Shown one piece after another: positions 18,304-27,378 of a stretch of DNA of 64,000 nucleotides. The notes beneath the pieces are model-generated. The model saw only the letters and a list, made by a program, of their open reading frames with translations, was not told the origin of the DNA and searched no databases. Every line of letters begins with the position of its first letter. Position 1 is the first letter of the stretch. Made by a program: the position numbers and the translations under genes. Source of the DNA: Streptacidiphilus sp. P02-A3a (lineage in GTDB: Bacteria > Actinomycetota > Actinomycetes > Streptomycetales > Streptomycetaceae); NCBI RefSeq assembly GCF_014084105.1, contig NZ_CP048289.1, positions 5,093,922 to 5,157,921 on the forward strand, given 5' to 3'.

Positions 18304-18605
18304 CCAGCGAACGAGATGGTTCGACCTTGGCCGAGGAGCTGCGCGAGCGCGCGAGCTCCTTCGTCAACAACCACGTCGACCTGTGGGTGACCGTGGAGGA
18401 CGACGACACCCTGGTCCTCGCCGCGAACGACGCGACGGCGCTGCTGCGGGCGGCGGCCGACTGGCTCGGTGAGGACACCGACCTCACCGTCGCCGATGTC
18501 CACTGGGAGTGCCGGAGCACCGAGCCGACGCACACCATGCGGCTGGCGCTGCGCGTGGTCGGCGCCGCGGCCGTGCCGCCGCAGCGGGGTGGTCCGCCCC
18601 GGTAG
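18300..18605 (+). CDS. Small acidic unknown protein, probable CTG start
   Basis: A 101-residue protein read from CTG 18300, which overlaps the preceding TGA (CTGA) and has GGGGAGGA at 18289-18296 in ideal position. The first standard start in frame, TTG 18327, has no ribosome site. The sequence is acidic and compact (NNHVDLWVTVEDDDTLVLAANDATALLRAAADWLGED) and has no recognised domain, signal or membrane segment. It is the last member of the glycosyltransferase operon. I do not recognise its function; a small beta-rich chaperone or partner of a cluster enzyme is one possibility. Confidence 0.65.
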   Translation: MTSERDGSTLAEELRERASSFVNNHVDLWVTVEDDDTLVLAANDATALLRAAADWLGEDTDLTVADVHWECRSTEPTHTMRLALRVVGAAAVPPQRGGPPR

Positions 18606-18713
18606 CGGCCGGGTACGGGCTGCGGCGGTAGCCGCTCCGGGGGACGATGGAGGGGCGTCAGCGCGGGGACCCGCGGACCTCCCGACGCCGACGCCCGACC
18701 CCAGGGAGCAGCG

Positions 18714-20267
18714 GTGACCACAGCACGGGCAGACGTCGAGGGGGAGGTGGGCTCCCCCGACCTCAGCGGACTGCGGTGCCTGGTCACCGGCGCGACCGGC
18801 TACATCGGAGGCCGCCTGGTACCGGTCCTGCTCGCGTCCGGGGCCTCGGTGCGGTGCCTGCTGCGCGATCCGGGCAGGCTGCGCGACCAGCCGTGGGCCG
18901 ACCGGGTGGAGCGGGTGCGGGGGGACGTGACCGACCCGCCGAGCCTGGTCGGCGGCTTCGACGGGGTGGATGTCGCCTACTACCTGGTGCACGCGCTGGG
19001 CACCGGGGCGGGTTTCGAGCGGACGGACGCCGACGCGGCCCGGGCGTTCGCCGCCGCCGCGGCCGCCGCCGGCGTCCGCCGGATCGTCTACCTCGGCGGC
19101 CTGGTCCCGCGTGGCGTGGCCGACGCGGAGCTGTCCGCGCACCTGCGCTCCCGGGCCGAGGTCGGGCGGATCCTGCGGGACAGCGGCGTGCCCACGGCGG
19201 AACTGCGCGCGGCGGTGGTCCTGGGCTCGGGCTCGGCCTCGTTCGAGATGCTGCGGTACCTGACCGAGCGGTTGCCGGTGATGGTCACCCCCAGCTGGGT
19301 CGACACCCGGATCCAGCCGATCGCGGTGCGGGACGTGCTGCGCTACCTGGTGTCCTCGGCGGTGATGCCGCCGGAGGTCAACCGCAGCTTCGACATCGGC
19401 GGCCCCGATGTGCTGACGTACCGTCAGATGATGCTGCGCTACGCGGCGGTGGCGGGGCTGCCGCGCCGGATCGTGGTGTCGGTGCCGGTGCTGACACCGT
19501 CCCTGTCGAGCCACTGGGTGGGGCTGGTGACACCGGTCCCCAGCACCATCGCCCGGCCGCTGGTCGAGTCGCTGCGGTACGAGGTGGTCTGCGCGGAGCA
19601 CGACATCAGCGCGTACGCCCCCGATCCGGAGGGCGGCCTGATCGGCTTCGACGAGGCCGTGGCCCTGGCGCTGTCGCGGATCCGGCAGGCCCGGGTGGAG
19701 ACCCGGTGGTCCTCGGCGGCGCTGCCCGGCGCGCCCAGCGACCCGCTGCCCAGCGACCCGCAGTGGGCGGGCGGCAGCCTGTACCAGGATCTGCGGGAGC
19801 TGTCGGTGGACGCGTCGCCGCAGGCCCTGTGGACGGTGGTCGAGGGCATCGGCGGTGAACACGGCTGGTACTCGTTCCCGCTGGCCTGGGCGGTTCGCGG
19901 GTGGATGGACCGGTTGGTGGGCGGCGTCGGGCTGCGCCGCGGGCGGCGCGACCGCGACCGGCTGCGGGTCGGCGACTCGCTCGACTTCTGGCGGGTGGAG
20001 GAGATCGTGCCCGGGCGGCTGCTGCGGCTGCGCGCCGAGATGCGGCTGCCGGGGCTGGCGTGGCTGGAGCTGAGCGTGCGGCCGACGGCGGGCGGCGGCG
20101 CCCGCTACCGCCAGCTGGCCCTGTTCCACCCGCGCGGCCTGGCCGGGCACCTGTACTGGTGGAGCGTCGCCCCGTTCCACTCCGTCGTCTTCGGCGGCAT
20201 GGCCCGCAACATCGCCGGCAAGGCCCGCCTCGACGCCGCCGAGCGGGCACCGGGGGCCGCTGCCTGA
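18714..20267 (+). CDS. NAD(P)-binding SDR fused to DUF2867
   Basis: A 517-residue fusion. Residues about 18-340 form an atypical SDR (CLVTGATGYIGGRLVPVLL, GxxGxxG), with YYLVHALGTG and YLGGLVPRG; residues about 365-510 match DUF2867, a START-like hydrophobic-ligand fold (WYSFPLAWAVRGWMDRLVGG, LALFHPRGLAGHLYWW). This architecture is common in actinobacteria; the function is unknown. GTG 18714 has AGGGAG six bases upstream. It is separated by 108 bp from the tailoring cluster and is read here as outside it, although a role in the cluster cannot be excluded. Confidence 0.8.
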   Translation: MTTARADVEGEVGSPDLSGLRCLVTGATGYIGGRLVPVLLASGASVRCLLRDPGRLRDQPWADRVERVRGDVTDPPSLVGGFDGVDVAYYLVHALGTGAGFERTDADAARAFAAAAAAAGVRRIVYLGGLVPRGVADAELSAHLRSRAEVGRILRDSGVPTAELRAAVVLGSGSASFEMLRYLTERLPVMVTPSWVDTRIQPIAVRDVLRYLVSSAVMPPEVNRSFDIGGPDVLTYRQMMLRYAAVAGLPRRIVVSVPVLTPSLSSHWVGLVTPVPSTIARPLVESLRYEVVCAEHDISAYAPDPEGGLIGFDEAVALALSRIRQARVETRWSSAALPGAPSDPLPSDPQWAGGSLYQDLRELSVDASPQALWTVVEGIGGEHGWYSFPLAWAVRGWMDRLVGGVGLRRGRRDRDRLRVGDSLDFWRVEEIVPGRLLRLRAEMRLPGLAWLELSVRPTAGGGARYRQLALFHPRGLAGHLYWWSVAPFHSVVFGGMARNIAGKARLDAAERAPGAAA

Positions 20268-20380
20268 CACCGGTGCCGCCGGGGCCGGTTCCGGTTTGAG
20301 CGGCCGTATCCCGGCAAGTCGCCCCACTGGCGACACCCACCGCGTGGGCTGTCCCACCAACCACGACGGAAGGCAGGACC

Positions 20381-20608
20381 ATGGGAATCGGCGGCTGCAT
20401 CATCGTGATCGCGGCAGGCGCCATCGCGACCTTCGGTGTCAACTGGCACCTGGCCGGGATGAACATTCACATCGTGGGGGTGATCCTGATGGCAGCCGGA
20501 CTCCTGGGGCTGGCCACCTACGCCAGCATCTACCGGAACCGCTTCCCGGGCCGCCGCCCCGGCGGTGAGGAAGTGGTGGAGGAGCGCCGCTACTACGACG
20601 GGCCGTGA
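20381..20608 (+). CDS. Small two-helix membrane protein (DUF6458-like)
   Basis: A 75-residue protein with two hydrophobic segments (about 3-20, GGCIIVIAAGAIATFGV, and 28-48, IVGVILMAAGLLGLATY) followed by a charged tail ending in EEVVEERRYYDGP, the arrangement of a widespread actinobacterial small membrane protein. A GGAAGG site lies at 20370-20375. The next gene's GTG overlaps its stop, so it is co-translated with the patatin. Confidence 0.78.
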   Translation: MGIGGCIIVIAAGAIATFGVNWHLAGMNIHIVGVILMAAGLLGLATYASIYRNRFPGRRPGGEEVVEERRYYDGP

Positions 20609-21486
20609 CCGTGACCGCGACGACCGCCCGCCGGGGCTGCGCCTTCGTCCTCGGCGGCGGCGGTGCGCTGGGGGCCCACGAGGTGGGCATGCTCCAGGCC
20701 CTGCTGGAGGCCGGGATCAAGCCCGACCTGGTGGTCGGCACATCGGTCGGCGCGATCAACGGGGCGCTGGTCGCCGCCGACCCCACTCCGCGCGCGGTGG
20801 AGCGGCTGGGCAGCCTGTGGCGTGGGATGGGCCGGTCCGGGGTCTTCGCCGGATCGCTGGTCGACCGGGTCGGCAGCGCCGTCCGCAACCGTACCTCCCT
20901 CTACTCCGACGGCCCGCTGCGCACCCTGCTGGAGCGGGATCTGGGGAGCCCCGACATCGAGGACCTCGCGGTCCCCTACCAGTGCGTCGCCGCCTGCGTC
21001 GAACGCTCGGCCGAGCACTGGTTCAGCAGCGGCCCGCTGGTTCCGGCGATCCTGGCCTCGGCGGCCGTTCCGGGGCTGCTGCCGCCGGTGCGCATCGGCG
21101 ACGAGCACTTCCTCGACGGCGGCCTGGTCAACAGCATCCCGGTCGGCCGGGCCGTCGCCCTGGGCGCCCGTACCGTGTTCGTGCTCCAGGTGGGCCGGAT
21201 CGAGCAGCCGCTGACGGCCCCCCGGCAGCCCTGGGAGGTCGCCTCGGTCTGCTTCGAGATCGCCCGCAGGCACCGTTTCGCCAGGGACATGGAGGACCTG
21301 CCGGACGACGTCACCGTCCACGTGCTGCCGACCGGGGCCGACCCCGGGCAGCGGGTGAGTGCGGCCCGGCAGCTGCGCTACCGGGACTTCGGCACCGCCG
21401 GGGAACGCATCGAGCGCGCCCACCGGGCCTCCCGGGCCTACCTGGAGTCGCTGGACCCGGCGACGCCGCCGGATCCCGAGCGGTGA
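20605..21486 (+). CDS. Patatin-like phospholipase
   Basis: A 293-residue patatin. The oxyanion loop is GGGGALGAHEVG, the nucleophile elbow GTSVGAING (catalytic Ser) and the dyad Asp in DGGLVNSIP; all catalytic elements are present. The family hydrolyses acyl esters of membrane or neutral lipids. It starts with GTG overlapping the previous stop and ends in a GTGA overlap with the acyltransferase. Together the trio looks like a lipid deacylation/reacylation unit. No signal peptide is present, so it acts in the cytosol or at the inner membrane face. Confidence 0.88.
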   Translation: MTVTATTARRGCAFVLGGGGALGAHEVGMLQALLEAGIKPDLVVGTSVGAINGALVAADPTPRAVERLGSLWRGMGRSGVFAGSLVDRVGSAVRNRTSLYSDGPLRTLLERDLGSPDIEDLAVPYQCVAACVERSAEHWFSSGPLVPAILASAAVPGLLPPVRIGDEHFLDGGLVNSIPVGRAVALGARTVFVLQVGRIEQPLTAPRQPWEVASVCFEIARRHRFARDMEDLPDDVTVHVLPTGADPGQRVSAARQLRYRDFGTAGERIERAHRASRAYLESLDPATPPDPER

Positions 21487-22484
21487 GCGCGGACGGCGTT
21501 CCCGCGGCCGCCCGCCGACTGGCCACCTTCCCCGCCCTGCTCGTGCTGACCCCGGTCGCGGGGGCGCTCTTCGCCCTCTGCCTGGTGCTCACCGGCCCGG
21601 TGTCGCTGCTGCGCCGCGGCGGCTGGCGGCCGGTCCGGCTGAGCGGTTTCCTGCTGCTCTACCTGCTGGCCGAGCTGGTGGGGCTGGGTCTGGCGGCGCT
21701 GGACCTGCTCGGCCCGCGCGCCGGTCGGCAGGCCCGTGCCTACGCCCGGCTCGGTTCGCTGCTGGCCTTCCTGTGCCGGGCGGCGGTACCGGTGTTCGGG
21801 CTGCGGGTCGAGGTGACCGGCCCGCCGCCCCCGGCCACCGAGGGCCCCGGCCGACCGCTGCTGGTGCTCGCCCGGCACGCCGGTCCCGGGGACTCGTTCC
21901 TGCTGGTCCACTCGTTGATCACGCATGCCGGACTGCGGCCGCGGGTGGTCCTCAAGCGGGCGCTGCGGCTGGATCCCTGCCTGGACGTCCTGCTCGGTAG
22001 GGTCCCGCACTGCTACGTGCCGCCGGACGCGGCGCCGCACCGCACCGCCGGGGAGATCGGCGAGCTGGCCGCCGACATGGGCCCCGGGGACGCGCTGGTC
22101 CTCTTCCCCGAGGGCGGGAACTTCACCGAACACCGCAGGCAGCGGGCGATCCGCTGGCTTCGGCGCCACGGACGGGCCCGCGAGGCCGCGAAGACCGAGC
22201 GGCTGCGCCACGTGCTGCCGCCGAGGACCGACGGGACGCTGGCCGCCCTGGCCTCGGCCTCCGGCGCCGACGTGGTGTTCGTGGCCCACACCGGACTGGA
22301 CGACATGGTCTCGGTCCGGACGCTGTACCGGGGCGTGCCGCTGCGGCGGACCGTCCGGGCGACCTGGTGGCGGGTCACCGCGGAGGAGGTCCCGGCCGGG
22401 ACGGAGCAGCGGGCCGACTGGCTGCGGGCCCAGTGGGCCCGGGTCGACGCCTGGATCGACGCCTGGATCGACGCCCAGCCGTAG
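21483..22484 (+). CDS. PlsC-like 1-acyl-glycerol-phosphate acyltransferase family protein
   Basis: A 333-residue protein starting with GTG in a GTGA overlap. Two hydrophobic N-terminal stretches (about 15-35 and 48-68) anchor it in the membrane. The acyltransferase block H-x4-D appears as RHAGPGD and the second block as FPEGGNFT. The C-terminus ends in a short repeated VDAWIDAWIDAQP helix. It probably acylates a lysophospholipid or lipid alcohol; pairing with the patatin suggests phospholipid remodelling. It ends tail to tail with glgX. Confidence 0.82.
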   Translation: MSADGVPAAARRLATFPALLVLTPVAGALFALCLVLTGPVSLLRRGGWRPVRLSGFLLLYLLAELVGLGLAALDLLGPRAGRQARAYARLGSLLAFLCRAAVPVFGLRVEVTGPPPPATEGPGRPLLVLARHAGPGDSFLLVHSLITHAGLRPRVVLKRALRLDPCLDVLLGRVPHCYVPPDAAPHRTAGEIGELAADMGPGDALVLFPEGGNFTEHRRQRAIRWLRRHGRAREAAKTERLRHVLPPRTDGTLAALASASGADVVFVAHTGLDDMVSVRTLYRGVPLRRTVRATWWRVTAEEVPAGTEQRADWLRAQWARVDAWIDAWIDAQP

Positions 22485-22493
22485 CGGAAGGGC

Positions 22494-24551
<2,058 letters not shown>

Positions 24552-24632
24552 CCGACGACGCTAGCCGCAGTCGGGTTCCGATCCCGGCAGCCACGCCCGC
24601 CGTCCCCCGGCGACGGCGCGGGCCCGGCGCGG

Positions 24633-25526
24633 TCAGCGCTCGGCGAGCAGGCCGGTGCGCAGTTCCGCCAGCGCCCGGTTGAGCAGCCGGGAGACGTGCA
24701 TCTGGGAGATGCCCAGCTCGGCGCCGATCTCGGTCTGGGTCATCTCCGCGCCGAAGCGCATCGACAGGATGCGGCGGTCGCGCTCGGGCAGGTCCGCGAT
24801 CAGCGGCTTGAGGCAGATCAGGTTCTCCGTCTGCTCGATGCCCGGGTCGACCTTGCCGAGGCGGGCCAGGAACCCGGACTCCTCGTCCCGCGACTCCCCG
24901 CTCAGCGCCTGCGCGTCCAGCGAGCTGGGGGTGTAGCCGTTGGCCGCGACCATGCCCTCGCGGACCTCGTCCACCGGCAGGTCCAGGTGCTCGGCGAGCT
25001 CCTGCGCCGTCGGCGGGCGCCCGATCACCTGCTCCAGGCCGTCGTTCGCCCGGGCCAGCACCAGCCGCAGCTCCTGCAGTCGGCGCGGCACGTGCACGGC
25101 CCAGCTGGTGTCGCGGAAGAACCGCTTGATCTCGCCGGTGATGGTGGGCAGCGCGAAGGTGGTGAACTCGATCCCCCGGTCGGGGTCGAACCGGTCGATG
25201 GCCTTGATCAGGCCGATGGTGCCGACCTGGACCATGTCCTCCATCGGCTCGCTGCGGTTGCGGAACCGGCCCGCGGCGAACCGCACCAGCGCCATGTTCA
25301 ACTCGATCAGGGTGTTGCGCACGTACTGGTACTCGTGGGTCCCCTCCTCAAGTTCCGTCATCCGGGCGAACAGCACCTTGGACATGGCCCGGGCGTCGGT
25401 CGGCGACGCCTTGCCCGGGACCGACAGGTCCAGGCCGGGGAAGTAGTCGACGTGCTCCGCCACGCCCTCGGCCTGGTCGGTCACGCGTTCGGTCGCCTGT
25501 TCGGTCGCCGTCACAACCATGTGCAT
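24633..25526 (-). CDS. SigB/SigF-family RNA polymerase sigma factor (copy 1)
   Basis: A 297-residue sigma factor. Region 2 has EYQYVRNTLIELNMALVRFAAGRFRNRSEPMEDMVQVGTIGLIKAIDRFD, region 3 FFRDTSWAVHVPRRLQEL, and region 4 the DNA-binding helix GISQMHVSRLLNRAL. It is nearly the same length as the copy at 35112. Two starts are possible, ATG 25526 and ATG 25520, behind GGGAGGG; the second has better spacing. A promoter-like motif lies 71-100 bp upstream and is shared with copy 2. It is probably controlled by the anti-sigma and STAS proteins nearby. Confidence 0.93.
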   Translation of the reverse strand: MHMVVTATEQATERVTDQAEGVAEHVDYFPGLDLSVPGKASPTDARAMSKVLFARMTELEEGTHEYQYVRNTLIELNMALVRFAAGRFRNRSEPMEDMVQVGTIGLIKAIDRFDPDRGIEFTTFALPTITGEIKRFFRDTSWAVHVPRRLQELRLVLARANDGLEQVIGRPPTAQELAEHLDLPVDEVREGMVAANGYTPSSLDAQALSGESRDEESGFLARLGKVDPGIEQTENLICLKPLIADLPERDRRILSMRFGAEMTQTEIGAELGISQMHVSRLLNRALAELRTGLLAER

Positions 25527-25596
25527 GGTCCCTCCCGAGATGGGTCAACCTGCCTCGTCGGTGCCGCCGCCCGATGGGAAGCGGCCCTCGTTCTGG

Positions 25597-25626
25597 CCGT
25601 ATCCCCCGGTTCGGGCATCCCATGCA
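25597..25626 (-). promoter_or_regulatory. Putative SigB-type promoter upstream of sigma copy 1
   Basis: Read on the minus strand, the 30-bp block runs TGCATGGGATG ... CCGGGGGATACGG. 22 of 30 positions match the block at 36079-36108 upstream of the second sigma gene, and both blocks lie 71-74 bp from their start codons. GGGGATAC resembles the SigB-type -10 (GGGTAT-like). The shared motif suggests control by the same stress sigma factor. Confidence 0.5.
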
Positions 25627-25660
25627 CGATCCGTCCGGCGCGGTCCGCCGTCCTCTACCG

Positions 25661-25915
25661 TCAGGGACCGTGGTGCCATTCCGCCACCGCGATCGGGTCG
25701 CCCTGCTGCCGCCCCAGCCAGACCCCGACCTCGACCGCGGTGGCGGCCGGCTCCCGCGCCGCGTAACCGGGCACGACCAGCGACAGCACCCGTTCGGCGA
25801 CGTGCTGGGCAGGCTCGTCCGAGACGTAGGGATTGGGCAGCGCCTCGGCGGCCGACGGCTCCCGCTGGCCCTCCGCGTCGGTCACCACGACCCGCCATAC
25901 ATATTTGTCGGACAT
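25661..25915 (-). CDS. Small unknown protein
   Basis: An 84-residue protein with a good AGGAGCGGAGC ribosome site before ATG 25915. It has alternating beta-like stretches (YVWRVVVTDAEGQ, VEVGVWLGRQQGDPIAVAEW), a Trp/His-rich end and no signal or membrane segment. I recognise no family. It is 24 bp downstream of the mechanosensitive channel gene and may be in the same operon. Confidence 0.65.
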   Translation of the reverse strand: MSDKYVWRVVVTDAEGQREPSAAEALPNPYVSDEPAQHVAERVLSLVVPGYAAREPAATAVEVGVWLGRQQGDPIAVAEWHHGP

Positions 25916-25939
25916 GCTCCGCTCCTGTCTGTGTGAGTC

Positions 25940-26653
25940 CTATGGTTCAGTGGATCCCGGCTCTTCGCGAGTCGCGGCGGCGCCCCGGCCCGCGGCGCCG
26001 GGACGGTCGGCGGGCGCGATCGCGGCGCTCAGCACCGCGCTGTTCGGCAGCAGCACCGTCCCGTCCGAGGTGCGCAGCTGCACGAACAGCAGGGTCATGT
26101 CGGTGACCCTGCCCTGCACGGCGCCGCCCAGGGCGCCGGCCCGGATTGTGACGTCCTCCGCGATGTGGAACGGACGCGCGGTCAGCAGCACCAGTCCGGC
26201 GAAGATGTTGCCCAGCACCGGCTGGGCGGCGATGCCGACGATGACGCCGGTGAGCGCTCCGCCGAGGATCAGCTTGCTCCACGGCACGTGCAGCAGGCTC
26301 AGCGAACCGAGCACGACCATGGCGTAGCCGGTCAGCAGGCACAGCATCCGCAGCGTGGTGACCCTGGTGTCGCCGAACCGGCCGGGCACCAGCGACACCA
26401 GGTCCTCGGTCGCGCCCCGGACCGCGACCAGCGCGCAGACCAGGAAGACCACCGCGCTGGCGCCCGCCACCGCCCGGTCGGCCAGCGGATGGTGCGGGCC
26501 GGGTTCGCCGAGCAGCCCGCCGTAGTGCGTGGACACGGCCAGTCCGATCAGTGCCAGCGAGGTGGTCAGCACTGCCTTGCGGACCCGGATCCCGCTCGGG
26601 CGGATCCTGCGGGCCACGGCCCGGCCGGAGAACTTCCTGTCGGTGGTCTTCAT
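25940..26653 (-). CDS. Small MscS-family mechanosensitive channel
   Basis: A 237-residue protein with four hydrophobic segments (about residues 27-45, 62-82, 98-118 and 121-145), followed by the MscS beta domain: GIAAQPVLGNIFAGLVLLTARPFHIAEDV and LRTSDGTVLLPNSAVLSAAI. The GxAxQxxLxNxxxG pore-helix pattern is clear. It releases osmolytes under hypo-osmotic shock. ATG 26653 is chosen; GTG 26671 would add six residues and neither has a strong ribosome site. It is downstream of an anti-sigma kinase, in a stress-related stretch. Confidence 0.85.
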   Translation of the reverse strand: MKTTDRKFSGRAVARRIRPSGIRVRKAVLTTSLALIGLAVSTHYGGLLGEPGPHHPLADRAVAGASAVVFLVCALVAVRGATEDLVSLVPGRFGDTRVTTLRMLCLLTGYAMVVLGSLSLLHVPWSKLILGGALTGVIVGIAAQPVLGNIFAGLVLLTARPFHIAEDVTIRAGALGGAVQGRVTDMTLLFVQLRTSDGTVLLPNSAVLSAAIAPADRPGAAGRGAAATREEPGSTEP

Positions 26654-26686
26654 TCCAGCGCGCGTACCCACTCCCCGGCCGCCGAC

Positions 26687-27154
26687 TCAGCTGTTCGCCG
26701 ACCGATCGGTGCGGATGGTGCGGACGGTGCCGTCGGTACGGACGGTGTCCGGGATCAGGACCGCGGTGACGGACTTGCCGCCGCCCTCGTGCACCTGGAC
26801 CGCCACCCGCTGCGCCAGTCGGTGCAGCAGCTGCCAGCCGAACCCGCCGGTACCGGCCTCCAGGTCCCCGGGGCGTCCGACCGGCACGGCGTCGCTGGTG
26901 TCGCTGACGGTCACGGTCAGCCGCTGCCGGTCGTCCGTCAGCAGCAGCGCGCAGGGGCCGGGAGCGTGCCGGACCGCGTTCGTCACCAGCTCGCTGACCA
27001 GCAGCAGCGCGTCGTCCATGGCGGCCGGGGTGAGGGCCGGGAGGCACCGCGCGAAGAACTCCTGCGCGTGCCCGCGAGCGGCGGCGACGGTCCCGGGGCC
27101 GCCGCTGAGCGGGTGGACGGCGCGCCGCGCGGGGAACGGCGTCCGGTCTTCCAT
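26687..27154 (-). CDS. RsbW-like anti-sigma factor/ATP-binding protein
   Basis: A 155-residue HATPase domain protein. The N-box is MDDALLLVSELVTNAVRHAP and the later G-box is GTGGFGWQLLHRLAQRVAV; TVSDTS is the middle box. ATG 27154 follows GGGGAG at good spacing, so the longer open frame to 27409 is not used. The C-terminus ends in a repeated Arg-Thr-Asp-type tail (DTVRTDGTVRTIRTDRS). The family inhibits stress sigma factors or phosphorylates STAS antagonists. Confidence 0.85.
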   Translation of the reverse strand: MEDRTPFPARRAVHPLSGGPGTVAAARGHAQEFFARCLPALTPAAMDDALLLVSELVTNAVRHAPGPCALLLTDDRQRLTVTVSDTSDAVPVGRPGDLEAGTGGFGWQLLHRLAQRVAVQVHEGGGKSVTAVLIPDTVRTDGTVRTIRTDRSANS

Positions 27155-27283
27155 GCGCACTCCCCGTGTCCCGCACCATGAGCGATGGACCTCCCGGTCC
27201 CGTACCCGGCAGTCAGCCGCCAGCACTGCCCTCAACACACGCAAGACCCTTCCGGATGCGACGAGTTGTTCCCCTCCGGGGTG

Positions 27284-27322
27284 CGGAAGGGCCCTCGGCG
27301 GGGGGAAGCCGGGGCCCTTCCG
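27284..27322. terminator. Strong hairpin terminator
   Basis: An inverted repeat with 11-bp perfect arms (CGGAAGGGCCC and its complement) around a 17-base loop. It follows the end of the phosphatase gene (minus strand) and lies within the 224-bp gap before the anti-sigma gene; it would end the phosphatase transcript. Confidence 0.65.
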
Positions 27323-27378
27323 GTGCGGCTCCGGGGGACCCCCGGGGGGTAGGGGCCCGGCCCGGCCGCACCGGACGT

